A stretch of 64,000 nucleotides of DNA from Streptomyces griseiscabiei (GTDB taxonomy: Bacteria > Actinomycetota > Actinomycetes > Streptomycetales > Streptomycetaceae), in the NCBI RefSeq assembly GCF_020010925.1, contig NZ_JAGJBZ010000002.1, forward strand, positions 2,542,001 through 2,606,000. Reading direction: 5' to 3'. The position numbers and the translations under genes are program-made. Within the stretch, counting starts at the first letter, position 1. Every line of letters starts with the position of its first letter. Shown piece after piece: positions 15,582 through 23,503 of the stretch. The notes under the pieces were generated by a model, which was not told the origin of the DNA, searched no databases, and saw nothing but the letters and a program-made list of their open reading frames with translations.

Positions 15582-17288
15582 ATGCTGGGAGCGGAGTCGC
15601 GGGCCGAGGTCACGGGGGTGAAGGGCTTGGACGGGCCAGAGGGTGCCCAGGAGTTGGCCCGCGTCCTGGCGGGGCTGAAGCGGCGCAGTGGCCTCAGCTA
15701 TCAGCAGCTGGGGCGGCGGGTCTTCACGAGCAGCTCCACCCTTCACCGGTACTGCAACGGGAAGGGGACACCGGCGGACTACGACGTCGTCATCCGTATC
15801 GCCAAGGAGTGCGGAGCAGACGCGGACGAACTCAATGTGCTCCTGCGAAGTTGGAGGGCCGCGACGGGCAACGGCCAGGCGGAGGGCCCGGGGAGCGCGG
15901 AGGGGCAGGCGTCCGGTTCGATGTCCGAGGAGGTCGGGGACGTCGGCCCGTCTTCCCTCACCGGTCGGGTGGCGGCGCGGCGCCCCCGGAGCGTACGGCT
16001 CGTCCTCGCCGTCGTCACGGCGTTCGTCGTGCTCTGCACCGCCGTCGCCAGCGCCCCGCACGAGGCGCGGACGGCGGCGGCCGTGCGTGTCCCGGCCGGG
16101 GCGACGAGCTGGGCGCAGCGACCGAAGCCCGTCGATCCGGAGCTGTTCGGTGTGACGATGAACAGCTCCAGCGGGGCCATGCCCACCTTCCGGACCGGCG
16201 CGCTCAGACTGTGGGACAGCGAGACCCGCTGGGCCCAGCTGGAGCCCGCGCGCGGGACGTACGACTGGTCCACGCTCGACCGGCTTCTCGACGGCGCCGC
16301 ACGGGAAGGCCTGCCCACGCTGTTCGTGTTCGGCGGTACGCCCGCCTGGGCCGCCCCGGAGGCACGGAAGGCCGCGTACCCCGACGGCTCCCGCGCCGCG
16401 CCGCCGGACGACCTCGACGACTGGGACGCCTTCGTACGGGCTCTCGTACGGCACGCGGGTGCCCGGATCGACGCGTACGAACTGTGGGTCATGGCCAACC
16501 ACGACCACCACTACAACGGCGGTGTCGGCACGCTCGTCGAGATGACCCGGCGGGCGAGCCGCATCATCCGGGAGGGCGACGGGGACGCGACCGTGGTGTG
16601 TCCCTCGATCACCGAGCTGTGGACGCCCGAGGCACACGAGTACCTGCTGCGGTTCGCCGAGGCGGGCGGCTACCAGTACTGCGACGTGGCCGGGATCAAG
16701 CTGTACCAGCGGCGGATCACCGACCCGCCGGAGACGATGCTCGAAGCGGTGCGCGACGTCGACCGGACGTTCCACCGCGCCGGGTACCACCTGCCGCTGT
16801 GGAGCACCGGCACCGTGCAGACCGTGACGCTCAACGATCCGCTGGAGGCGGAGACCGCGGCCGACCACGCGGTGCGCTTCTATCTGACCGGCCTGTACGC
16901 CCGCCCCCGGAACCTGGAGCGCATGTACTTCTACGCCTGGGGTAACGGCGGACTGCCCCTCGTGCTCCAGGCCGAGGGCCAACCACCCACCGAGGCCGCC
17001 CTGTTCGTCGCCCGGCTGCAACGGTGGCTGGCCGGCGCGGAACTCCGCTCCTGCGGCCGCGGCCCCCAGATCGGCCTGCCCGAGAACGTCTGGCAGTGCG
17101 CGTTCCTCGCCCCCGACGCACGAGGCACCCTCCGCCCGGCCCGCATCCGCTGGACCCACACGGGCACCGCCGACACCCGCGCCGGCACCGGCGCCCGCGC
17201 CGTCGAGCACCTGGACGGCACCACGCGCGAGGTCGACGGCCGGGACACCGTACGCGTCACGGAACGACCGGTACTGATCCGCTCCTGA
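15582..17288 (+). CDS. Membrane fusion protein: XRE-type HTH, one TM helix, glycosidase-like ectodomain without catalytic Glu
   Basis: 568 aa. Residues about 20-75 form an XRE-like helix-turn-helix (LARVLAGLKRRSGLSYQQLG, TLHRYCNGKGTPADY). After a linker, one hydrophobic helix follows at about 140-160 (LVLAVVTAFVVLCTAVAS). The rest is a clan GH-A/GH39-like barrel outside the cell (ARGTYDWSTLDRLLDGAAREGL, GGTPAWAAPE). In active relatives the acid/base lies in a WNEPN motif and the nucleophile in a WxTET-like motif. Here these read WVMAN (about residue 304) and WSTGT (about 406), so both catalytic glutamates are replaced. I infer a carbohydrate-sensing pseudoenzyme joined to a DNA-binding domain. 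Start uncertain. Confidence 0.75.
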   Translation: MLGAESRAEVTGVKGLDGPEGAQELARVLAGLKRRSGLSYQQLGRRVFTSSSTLHRYCNGKGTPADYDVVIRIAKECGADADELNVLLRSWRAATGNGQAEGPGSAEGQASGSMSEEVGDVGPSSLTGRVAARRPRSVRLVLAVVTAFVVLCTAVASAPHEARTAAAVRVPAGATSWAQRPKPVDPELFGVTMNSSSGAMPTFRTGALRLWDSETRWAQLEPARGTYDWSTLDRLLDGAAREGLPTLFVFGGTPAWAAPEARKAAYPDGSRAAPPDDLDDWDAFVRALVRHAGARIDAYELWVMANHDHHYNGGVGTLVEMTRRASRIIREGDGDATVVCPSITELWTPEAHEYLLRFAEAGGYQYCDVAGIKLYQRRITDPPETMLEAVRDVDRTFHRAGYHLPLWSTGTVQTVTLNDPLEAETAADHAVRFYLTGLYARPRNLERMYFYAWGNGGLPLVLQAEGQPPTEAALFVARLQRWLAGAELRSCGRGPQIGLPENVWQCAFLAPDARGTLRPARIRWTHTGTADTRAGTGARAVEHLDGTTREVDGRDTVRVTERPVLIRS

Positions 17289-17460
17289 TCCGCTCCTGAC
17301 CTTTGAGGGCGTCCCACTGCTTGTCCTTGCCCTTCTGGTACGGCGCGAGCAGCCGGTCCAGCCCGCCGTCGTACTCCGAGGAGAGACGGGCCGCCCCGGC
17401 CATCGGCACGTTCCAGGTGCCGGTGGGGGCGGGGGTGGTGTACAGCTCGTACGAACTCAA
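17257..17460 (-). pseudogene. Truncated 5' fragment of a conserved gene
   Basis: A TTG start at 17460 follows a textbook AAGGAGG site 8 bases upstream. The frame reads SSYELYTTPAPTGTWNVPMA, then ARLSSEYDGGLDRLLAPYQK and GKDKQWDALK, clearly protein-like. It then runs into the tail of the neighbouring glycosidase-like gene and stops. The good start and sudden end indicate that the 3' part was lost. It resembles the N-terminus of a conserved Streptomyces protein, possibly ferritin-like, but I am not certain of the family. An 11-bp tandem repeat TGATCCGCTCC lies at the probable break (about 17275-17296). Confidence 0.55.
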
Positions 17461-17504
17461 CGGAGCGGTCCTCCTTGGGGTCCTCGGCGATCGGCTGCGT
17501 GCGG

Positions 17505-18254
17505 CTACCTGTCGCTCTCGGTCAGCCGCGCCGCGAGGGCACGGATGATCTCGGTGCCGAGGACGGCCTGGCCACGGGCGTTGAGGTGGATGCCGTCGGA
17601 GCTCCACACCGATTCCTCGCGTCCTGTCGGATGGGTCTGCATGTCGACGTAGACCGCGTCCAGGCGCTCCGCCACGGACCGGGTGATCCGCGACAGGGCG
17701 GCGAGACGCTCACGGGCCAGGTCCCGGTACCGGGCGTCGAAGTGCGGGTTGCCGGTGATGTCGAAGAAGCCGGAGGTGACCAGCGTGCCGCCGGTCTCGC
17801 GCAACGGGGCGAACAGCGCTTCGAGTTCACGCTCGGCGGCCGCCGGGTCGAAGACCTTGCGCAGGCCGTCGTTGCCTCCGCACAGCGCGATCACCAGGTC
17901 CGGCTTGAAGTCCAGCGCGGGCCGCAGCTGGCTCTCCCGCACCTGTGCGGTCAGCAGATCGCGCTGCCCCAGGCCGAGGTGGACCAGCTCCGGCCGCACC
18001 TCGCGGAGCGCCTCGACCACCAGCGTCGACCAGGGCTCCGAGCGGTAGCCGGGGCGCGGCTCGCTGATGCCCTGGGCGACACTGTCGCCGACGATCACCA
18101 GCCGCGACCAGGGAGCGCCCCGCAGTAATTCCGCTCCCTCCGCCGACGAGAGCACATGGGGGTCGTTGCCCTCGGTCAGCTCGACCGCCGCCGCGTCCGC
18201 CACCACGCCCGCGGCGACGTCCGCCGGTACGCCCGCTTCCGTGTCTGTTCCCAT
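17505..18254 (-). CDS. SGNH/GDSL-family hydrolase
   Basis: 249 aa from ATG 18254. Catalytic block I is VIVGDSVAQGI near residue 52, with the nucleophile Ser in GDS. Block III is ALCGGNDGLR (GxND), and block V is SSDGIHLNARGQ (DxxH). No signal peptide: the N-terminus is an acidic, alanine-rich leader, so it probably acts inside the cell as an esterase or lipase-like enzyme. It stands alone between gene fragments. Confidence 0.88.
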   Translation of the reverse strand: MGTDTEAGVPADVAAGVVADAAAVELTEGNDPHVLSSAEGAELLRGAPWSRLVIVGDSVAQGISEPRPGYRSEPWSTLVVEALREVRPELVHLGLGQRDLLTAQVRESQLRPALDFKPDLVIALCGGNDGLRKVFDPAAAERELEALFAPLRETGGTLVTSGFFDITGNPHFDARYRDLARERLAALSRITRSVAERLDAVYVDMQTHPTGREESVWSSDGIHLNARGQAVLGTEIIRALAARLTESDR

Positions 18255-18289
18255 GCCCGAGTCCTTCCGTACGCCCTGTGTCCCGTCGA

Positions 18290-18598
18290 TCAACGGTGGC
18301 ACCGGGCCCGCGCGCGGCGCTGGCGGGAAAGCGACAACACCGCGTGTGCGGTTCCCGGGGGTCCGCGCTGATCCACGCCGGTCAGCCGTTCCCGGAACCG
18401 GCCGGGGTCCAGGACGTTCATGGCGTCGCCGAGGTGCAGCAGCCGGAACGGCAGCGTCGGCCGACTGTCGCTGCCGACGAAGACCCCTCCCGGCCGCAGC
18501 ACCCGGAACGCCTCGGCGAGCAGGCGGTTCTGAAGCGTGGCGGTCGGCACAACATGGAGCATCGTGAAGCACACCACGGCGGAGAGCGCTGAGGATCC
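18290..18598 (-). pseudogene. C-terminal fragment of a class I SAM-dependent methyltransferase
   Basis: The frame contains SALSAVVCFTMLHVVPTATLQNRLLAEAFRVLRPGGVFVGSD, a clear methyltransferase motif IV to VI segment (key parts: VVCFTMLH, RVLRPGG), then FRLLHLGDAMNVLDPGRF. The N-terminal half with the SAM-binding GxGxG loop is missing; upstream the frame fades into sequence without similarity, and a plus-strand frame in 18600-18720 also looks degraded. The end (QRRARARCHR) also seems frame-shifted. A non-functional remnant. Confidence 0.65.
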
Positions 18599-18719
18599 GC
18601 TGGGAGTACTTCCCCCGCACGGTGACCTGGAAGGTACGCCACGTACTGCTGCGCGAGCTACTGATCGCGGGCACCCTGCCGGCCTTTCGAGGCCGACACC
18701 AGGACAGTGCCGGTGATGA

Positions 18720-19016
18720 TCACGGCGTTCGGGGCGGCTCCCACACGACCGTCAACTCGTTGCGCCGGCCGAAGCGTTCGAGGTGGCCGCCCACCACGTC
18801 CCGGATGGTGGTGAGCGTGGCCGCGTCGGGGGCCGTCACCCGGATCAGGAGGTGGTCCTCGGCGGGCTGGAGCAGGACGTCGGTCTGCTGGAAGGTGAGG
18901 CGGTGGCCGCCGTCGGGGGTCTCCTCGGTGGGGATCTTCCGGCCGAAGTGCGAGGAGAGCTGCTTGGCGTAGCGCGGGGCGGCGTCGGTGGCGACGCGGC
19001 CGAGGGAGGTGGGCAT
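18720..19016 (-). CDS. DUF2218-family protein
   Basis: 98 aa from ATG 19016. It begins MPTSLGRVATDAAPRYAKQL and continues with SHFGRKIPTEETPDGGHRL, AEDHLLIRVTAPD and GGHLERFGRRNELTV, the usual DUF2218 pattern. The biochemical role is unknown; relatives are often next to MarR regulators or siderophore-interacting proteins. Two MarR-like palindromes stand directly upstream and are shared with the divergent dehydrogenase gene. Confidence 0.8.
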   Translation of the reverse strand: MPTSLGRVATDAAPRYAKQLSSHFGRKIPTEETPDGGHRLTFQQTDVLLQPAEDHLLIRVTAPDAATLTTIRDVVGGHLERFGRRNELTVVWEPPRTP

Positions 19017-19053
19017 GGGGTACTCCGGGGTGCGAGCGAACGGCAGGGGCGGT

Positions 19054-19069
19054 GCTTCACATTTGAAGC
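19054..19069. promoter_or_regulatory. MarR-like operator 1
   Basis: Perfect inverted repeat GCTTCA-CATT-TGAAGC upstream of the DUF2218 gene, 38 bases from its start codon. It matches the half-sites of the second palindrome 46 bases away (centre to centre), so one dimeric regulator probably binds both. Confidence 0.6.
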
Positions 19070-19097
19070 AGATCATCCGTGTCGATGATAGCCCTTA

Positions 19098-19117
19098 TTG
19101 CTTCAAGTTTGAATCAA
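19098..19117. promoter_or_regulatory. MarR-like operator 2
   Basis: TTGCTTCAAGTTTGAATCAA is a 20-bp dyad that is symmetrical except at one pair. It lies between the divergent DUF2218 and 2-hydroxyacid dehydrogenase genes. The TTCAA/TTGAA core is typical of MarR-family sites. No MarR gene is present in the window near it. Confidence 0.65.
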
Positions 19118-19172
19118 GAGTGCCGTCGCACCCCGCCCCACGCGGCAGCTGCGGCGGAGGCAGACTGTCCGC

Positions 19173-20138
19173 ATGACCCTCCACTGCGCTGTGCTGGACG
19201 ACTATCAGGGCGCCGCCCTGACCATGGCCGACTGGAGCCCCCTCGCGGGCCAGGTCGAGGTGCGCACCCTGCGCGAGAACATCACCGACCGGGACCGGCT
19301 CGTGGCCGAGCTGGCGGACTGCGAGATCGTCGTCGTCATGCGGGAGCGCACCCCCTTCGACGCCGAACTCCTGCGTCGGCTGCCCGCGCTGCGCCTGCTG
19401 GTGACCACCGGTATGCGCAACGCCTCGATCGACCTCGCCGCGGCGCGGGCCCAGGGGGTGACGGTGTGCGGTACGGCGAGCAGCCCCACCCCGCCCGTCG
19501 AGCTGACCTGGGCGCTGCTGCTCGGCCTCGCCCGGCACCTCACGGCCGAGAACCGGGGGCTGCGCGAGGGCGGGCCCTGGCAGTCCACCGTCGGCCAGGA
19601 CCTCCACGGCCGCACCCTGGGCCTGCTCGGCCTCGGCAGGATCGGCACCCGGGTGGCCCGGGTCGCCGGTGCCTTCGGCATGGAGGTCCTCGCCTGGAGC
19701 GAGAACCTGACCGCCGACCGGGCGGCCGAGTCGGGCGCCCGACTGGCCGACAGCAAGGAGGAGTTGCTCCGCCTCAGCGACTTCGTCTCCGTCCACCTCG
19801 TACTGTCCGACCGCACCCGGGGCCTGCTCGACGAGCCGGAACTGCGCGCCATGCGCCCGCACGCCTACCTCGTCAACACCTCCCGCGCCGCCATCGTCGA
19901 CCGCAGGGCACTCGTACGCGCCCTGCGGGAGGGCTGGATCGCCGGCGCCGGACTCGACGTCTTCGAGACCGAACCTCTCCCGGCCGACGACCCCCTGCGC
20001 ACCCTGCCGAACGTCCTCGCCACCCCCCACCTCGGCTACGTGACCGAGCGGAACTACCGCACCTTCTACTCGGAGGCCGTGGAGGACATCACGGCATTCC
20101 TGGCCGGCGCCCCCGTCCGAACCCTGACGAACGGCTGA
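19173..20138 (+). CDS. D-2-hydroxyacid dehydrogenase family protein
   Basis: 321 aa NAD-dependent enzyme. The Rossmann motif GLLGLGRIGTRVARVAGAFGM is at about residues 150-170. The catalytic triad can be assigned as Arg in NTSRAAIVD, Glu in GLDVFETEPL and His in TPHLGYV. N-terminal catalytic-domain segments are VVVMRERTPFDAELLRRLP and LVTTGMRNASID. Substrate is unknown; related proteins act on 2-keto acids such as hydroxypyruvate or phenylpyruvate. Divergent from the DUF2218 gene over the MarR-like sites, so probably controlled with it. Confidence 0.9.
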   Translation: MTLHCAVLDDYQGAALTMADWSPLAGQVEVRTLRENITDRDRLVAELADCEIVVVMRERTPFDAELLRRLPALRLLVTTGMRNASIDLAAARAQGVTVCGTASSPTPPVELTWALLLGLARHLTAENRGLREGGPWQSTVGQDLHGRTLGLLGLGRIGTRVARVAGAFGMEVLAWSENLTADRAAESGARLADSKEELLRLSDFVSVHLVLSDRTRGLLDEPELRAMRPHAYLVNTSRAAIVDRRALVRALREGWIAGAGLDVFETEPLPADDPLRTLPNVLATPHLGYVTERNYRTFYSEAVEDITAFLAGAPVRTLTNG

Positions 20139-20171
20139 CCTCCGCACCGCTCCTCCGCCCCACCCCCTGTG

Positions 20172-20188
20172 ACGCGTGCCACACGCGT
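20172..20188. promoter_or_regulatory. Dyad ACGCGTG-CCA-CACGCGT upstream of copper operon promoter
   Basis: Perfect 7-base arms around a 3-base centre, ending 5 bases before the ECF -35 element at 20194. Either an operator for a second regulator of the copper operon or part of the terminator of the dehydrogenase gene that ends at 20138. There is no T-rich tail, which favours an operator. Confidence 0.4.
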
Positions 20189-20193
20189 GCTCC

Positions 20194-20223
20194 GGAACTC
20201 CGTTCGCGGCCGTCCCGACTACT
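20194..20223 (+). promoter_or_regulatory. ECF sigma promoter A (copper operon)
   Basis: GGAACT at 20194-20199, exactly 16 bases, then CGACTACT at 20216-20223, 57 bases before the first ATG of the copper operon. The same two blocks with the same spacing occur at 25890 and 37241. GGAAC is the typical -35 of ECF sigma promoters. Since the operon contains an ECF sigma gene, autoregulation is likely. Confidence 0.8.
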
Positions 20224-20280
20224 GCTTCGGTACGGCGCGATCCGAGTGACGCCGTACGACGTGACCTGGAGACGCGGTTG

Positions 20281-20565
20281 ATGGACGAGTCCCGGCAATC
20301 CCCCTTACCCGGCGCGGGAGCGCCCCGGCGGTGGGCGGTTCCCCCGCCCGCGCTCTGCGGCTTCCTCCTGCTGCTGGCGCTGATCTTCACGGTGTCCTAC
20401 GCCGTGGGCGCCGCCGCCGGCCCCGTGGCACCCGGGATGCGTGGAACCGGCACCGGCGGCGACAGCGGGGGAGCGGAGAACACGGGGGACTCCGGCGGCA
20501 TGGGTGACATGGGTGCGACCGGCGGCATGCGGGACATGGGCGGCATGGACGAGGGAGGCCGCTGA
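20281..20565 (+). CDS. Small membrane protein with Gly/Met-rich tail (probable copper-responsive)
   Basis: 94 aa from ATG 20281. Residues about 20-48 form one hydrophobic helix (LCGFLLLLALIFTVSYAVGAAAG). The outer C-terminal tail is glycine-rich with repeated methionines (GGMGDMGATGGMRDMGGMD), the kind of thioether-rich segment that binds Cu(I). It is the first gene of the operon under ECF promoter A, and its TGA overlaps the CopA start (TGATG). Family not recognised. Role inferred: copper binding or sensing at the membrane. Confidence 0.7.
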   Translation: MDESRQSPLPGAGAPRRWAVPPPALCGFLLLLALIFTVSYAVGAAAGPVAPGMRGTGTGGDSGGAENTGDSGGMGDMGATGGMRDMGGMDEGGR

Positions 20566-22871
20566 TGGGCGCGGAGCCCGTGACCGCCCTGGTGACCACC
20601 GATCTGACCGTCGGCGGCATGACGTGCGCGGCCTGTGTGAACCGGGTCGAGAAGAAGCTCGCCAGGCTGGAGGGCGTCACGGCGACCGTCAACCTGGCCA
20701 CGGGGACGGCACGTGTGAGCCACCCGGCGGACATCCGACCGGACGAACTCGTCGCGACCGTGGAGAAGGCCGGCTACACGGCCACCGTGCCCGAGCCGCC
20801 CCGGCGTACGGAGGCCGCGGACACCGAAGCCGCCGACGAGGCCGACGACCTGCGGCCCGAGCGGGACCGGCTGATCGTCACCGCCCTCCTCGCGGTGCCC
20901 GTGCTCGTGCTGTCGATGGTGCCCGACCTGCAGTTCCGCAACTGGCAGTGGCTGTGCTTCACCCTCACCGCGCCCGTCGCCGTCTGGGGCTCCCGGCCCT
21001 TCCACGTCCGGGCCGTACGGGGACTGCGGCACTCCGCGGCGACCATGGACACCCTCGTCTCGCTGGGCGTGGCGGCCTCCTTCTGCTGGTCGGCGTACGC
21101 CCTCTTCCTCGGCGGAGCGGGCGACCCCGGGATGCGGATGCCGTTCTCGCTCCTGCCCACCGCCCCGGACGGCACGGCGCACATCTATCTCGAAGCGGCC
21201 GTCGGCGTACCGCTGTTCGTCCTGGCGGGCCGATACCTGGAGGCGCGGGCCCGCCGGGGGACCGGTGCGGCCCTGCGGTCGCTGGCCCGGCTCGCCGCGA
21301 AGGAGGTGTCGGTCCGCGCCGAGGACGGCACCGAACGCCTGCTCCCCATCGAGGAGTTGAGGTCCGGACAGGTCTTCGTCGTACGGCCGGGGGAGCGGGT
21401 CGCCACCGACGGTGAGGTGACGGAGGGCAGTTCCGCCGTCGATCTGTCCCTGGTGACCGGGGAGAGCGAACCGGTCGAGGTCGGGCCCGGCTCGGCCGTG
21501 GTCGGCGGGGCCGTCAACGCCGGGGGGCTGCTGCTCGTCCGGGCCACCGCCGTGGGCGCGGACACTCAACTGGCGCGCATCACCCGGCTGGTGACGGACG
21601 CCCAGGCCGGGAAGGCGCGCGCCCAGCGGCTGGCCGACACCGTGGCCGGGGTCTTCGTCCCGGTCGTGCTGGCGCTGGCCGCCACCACGCTCGGGTTCTG
21701 GCTGGGCGCCGGCGCCGACCCGCAGGCGGCGATCACCGCGGGGGTGGCCGTCCTGGTGGTGGCCTGCCCCTGCGCGCTGGGCCTCGCCACCCCCACCGCG
21801 CTGATGGCGGCGACCGGACGCGGTGCCCAGCTGGGCGTCCTCGTCACCGGACCGCAGGCCCTGGAGGGGCTGCGGCACGTCGACGCCGTCGTCCTGGACA
21901 AGACCGGCACCCTCACCACCGGGCACATGAGCGTCGCGAGGGTCACCGTCGTACCGGACGGCCTCGGCCGCGACACCGTCCTGCGGCTGGCCGCGGCCGT
22001 GGAACAGGGCTCGGAGCATCCGCTCGGCCGCGCCGTCGTCACCTACGCCCGACGGGAGCCGGACGCGCGGCGGGAGGCCGACGCGGGACGCCGGTCGGGC
22101 GGGCGGCGGCTGCCGGAGGTCAGCGGGTTCGCCGCGCTGCCGGGACGCGGGGTGAGGGGCCGGGTCGAGGGGCGGCTCGTCGAAGTGCTCGCCCCGGGCG
22201 ACGAACTGCCCGCCGTCCTCGCCGACGCGCTGGCGGCGGCCGAAGCCGCCGCCCGCACCCCCGTGGTGGTGCGCGTGGACGGCACCCTCGAGGCGCTGAT
22301 CGAGATAGGCGACGTCGTCCGCCCCGGCAGCTACCGGGCCGTGGAGCGGCTGCGCGGGCTCGGCGTACGGCCGGTGCTCGCCACCGGTGACCGCGAGGCA
22401 CCCGCCCGGGCCGTCGCGTCCACGCTGGGCATCGAGGAGGTGCACGCCCGCCGCACCCCCGAGGACAAGGCCGAACTCGTCCTGGAACTGCAGGAACAGG
22501 GATACCGGGTCGCGGTCGTCGGCGACGGCGTCAACGACGCCGCCGCGCTGGCCGGCGCCGACCTCGGGATCGCGATGGGCACGGGGACGGACGTGGCCAT
22601 CGGCGCCGCCGACGTCACGCTCGTCCGCGGTGACATCGAGGCCCTCGCGGACGCGGTCCTGCTGGCCCGGCGCACGCTGGGCACGATCCGCGTCAACCTC
22701 GTCTGGGCGTTCGGCTACAACGCCGTCACCGTGCCGCTCGCCATGGCCGGCCTCCTCAACCCGATGCTCGCCGCGGCGGCCATGTCGGCCAGCTCGGTGC
22801 TGGTCGTCGCCAACAGCCTCCGGCTGCGCGCCTGGCAGCCCAGCCCCACGACCCGGAGCCGTACCCGATGA
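20565..22871 (+). CDS. copA: Copper-translocating P-type ATPase (CopA, P1B-1)
   Basis: 768 aa. One N-terminal heavy-metal-binding domain with GGMTCAAC (about residues 16-23). Cu(I) signature: CPC in TM6 (VACPCALG, about 400), YN in TM7 (FGYNAV) and MxxSS in TM8 (MSASSV). Phosphorylation motif DKTGT about 445, hinge GDGVNDAA about 652. It moves Cu(I) out of the cytoplasm. Because it is co-transcribed with PCu(A)C chaperones and shares an ECF promoter with chalkophore genes, I infer delivery of copper to exported cuproenzymes rather than only detoxification. Start overlaps the Met-rich gene; the end overlaps the next gene by ATGA. Confidence 0.95.
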   Translation: MGAEPVTALVTTDLTVGGMTCAACVNRVEKKLARLEGVTATVNLATGTARVSHPADIRPDELVATVEKAGYTATVPEPPRRTEAADTEAADEADDLRPERDRLIVTALLAVPVLVLSMVPDLQFRNWQWLCFTLTAPVAVWGSRPFHVRAVRGLRHSAATMDTLVSLGVAASFCWSAYALFLGGAGDPGMRMPFSLLPTAPDGTAHIYLEAAVGVPLFVLAGRYLEARARRGTGAALRSLARLAAKEVSVRAEDGTERLLPIEELRSGQVFVVRPGERVATDGEVTEGSSAVDLSLVTGESEPVEVGPGSAVVGGAVNAGGLLLVRATAVGADTQLARITRLVTDAQAGKARAQRLADTVAGVFVPVVLALAATTLGFWLGAGADPQAAITAGVAVLVVACPCALGLATPTALMAATGRGAQLGVLVTGPQALEGLRHVDAVVLDKTGTLTTGHMSVARVTVVPDGLGRDTVLRLAAAVEQGSEHPLGRAVVTYARREPDARREADAGRRSGGRRLPEVSGFAALPGRGVRGRVEGRLVEVLAPGDELPAVLADALAAAEAAARTPVVVRVDGTLEALIEIGDVVRPGSYRAVERLRGLGVRPVLATGDREAPARAVASTLGIEEVHARRTPEDKAELVLELQEQGYRVAVVGDGVNDAAALAGADLGIAMGTGTDVAIGAADVTLVRGDIEALADAVLLARRTLGTIRVNLVWAFGYNAVTVPLAMAGLLNPMLAAAAMSASSVLVVANSLRLRAWQPSPTTRSRTR

Positions 22872-23443
22872 CCGGCGGACCCCCGGCGGCCCCCGTCCGC
22901 CCGACGGAGCCCCGGCCGGCCGCCCGCGCCGCCGACCCGTGGCGGCCCACGCGCCGCCGTCTCACCGACACCCTGCTCGCCGCCGTCGCGCCCGTCGTCG
23001 TCTGCGCCCTAGCCCTCAGCGGTCTGACCCTGTGGACCGTGTACGGCAACGCGGGCACTCCGCCGCGCATCGCCGTGACCGAGGGCCGGGTGTTCCTGCC
23101 GACCGGTGACACCCCGCAGACGGCGGCGTTCTTCCGGGTCACCAACAGCGGTGGCTCGGCCGACCGGCTGGTGAAGGTGACCTCCGCCGACGTCGACGGC
23201 CCCGGCAGCCTCAGCCGGCACCGTATGACCGGTACCGCCTCCGCCGTCGCCGAGACGGTGGCCTCGGTCGCCGTACCGGCGGGCGGCACCCTCGCCATGA
23301 CCCCGACCGGCCTCGACGTGATCGTGCCGGTGAACACGGACTGGCGGTTCGGCGACCTCGTCGACTTCACCCTGCACTTCGAACACAGCGGAGCCGTACG
23401 GGCCCTCGCGGTGGTGGACCGGCCCGGCGGGGAGGCCGAGTGA
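22868..23443 (+). CDS. PCu(A)C-type periplasmic copper chaperone, membrane anchored
   Basis: 191 aa. An N-terminal cytoplasmic part is followed by a TM helix at about 36-58 (LLAAVAPVVVCALALSGLTLW). The exported domain shows PCu(A)C features: TAAFFRVTNSGGSADRLVKVTS, the RHRM ligand segment (H-x-M) and LAMTPTGLDVIV. Such proteins pass copper to Cu-A centres of cytochrome oxidase. It is translationally coupled to copA (ATGA), which supports a handover from CopA outside the membrane. The distal methionine of LAM is probably also a ligand. Confidence 0.85.
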   Translation: MTGGPPAAPVRPTEPRPAARAADPWRPTRRRLTDTLLAAVAPVVVCALALSGLTLWTVYGNAGTPPRIAVTEGRVFLPTGDTPQTAAFFRVTNSGGSADRLVKVTSADVDGPGSLSRHRMTGTASAVAETVASVAVPAGGTLAMTPTGLDVIVPVNTDWRFGDLVDFTLHFEHSGAVRALAVVDRPGGEAE

Positions 23444-23503
23444 ACCCGCGAGCGCCCCGGACCGGGCGTGGCCGCCGGGCCCGGGCATGGGGATGAGGCC
23501 GTC

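Noticed and set aside
18600..18720. Plus-strand frame with WKVRHVLLRELLIAG as a gene
   Set aside because: No start signal or family is recognisable, and it lies in degraded sequence beside the methyltransferase fragment.
20565..22871. CopA as a simple copper-detoxification pump under CsoR
   Set aside because: No CsoR gene or CsoR-type site was seen nearby; the operon has an ECF promoter shared with chalkophore genes. Detoxification cannot be excluded but is not the best reading.
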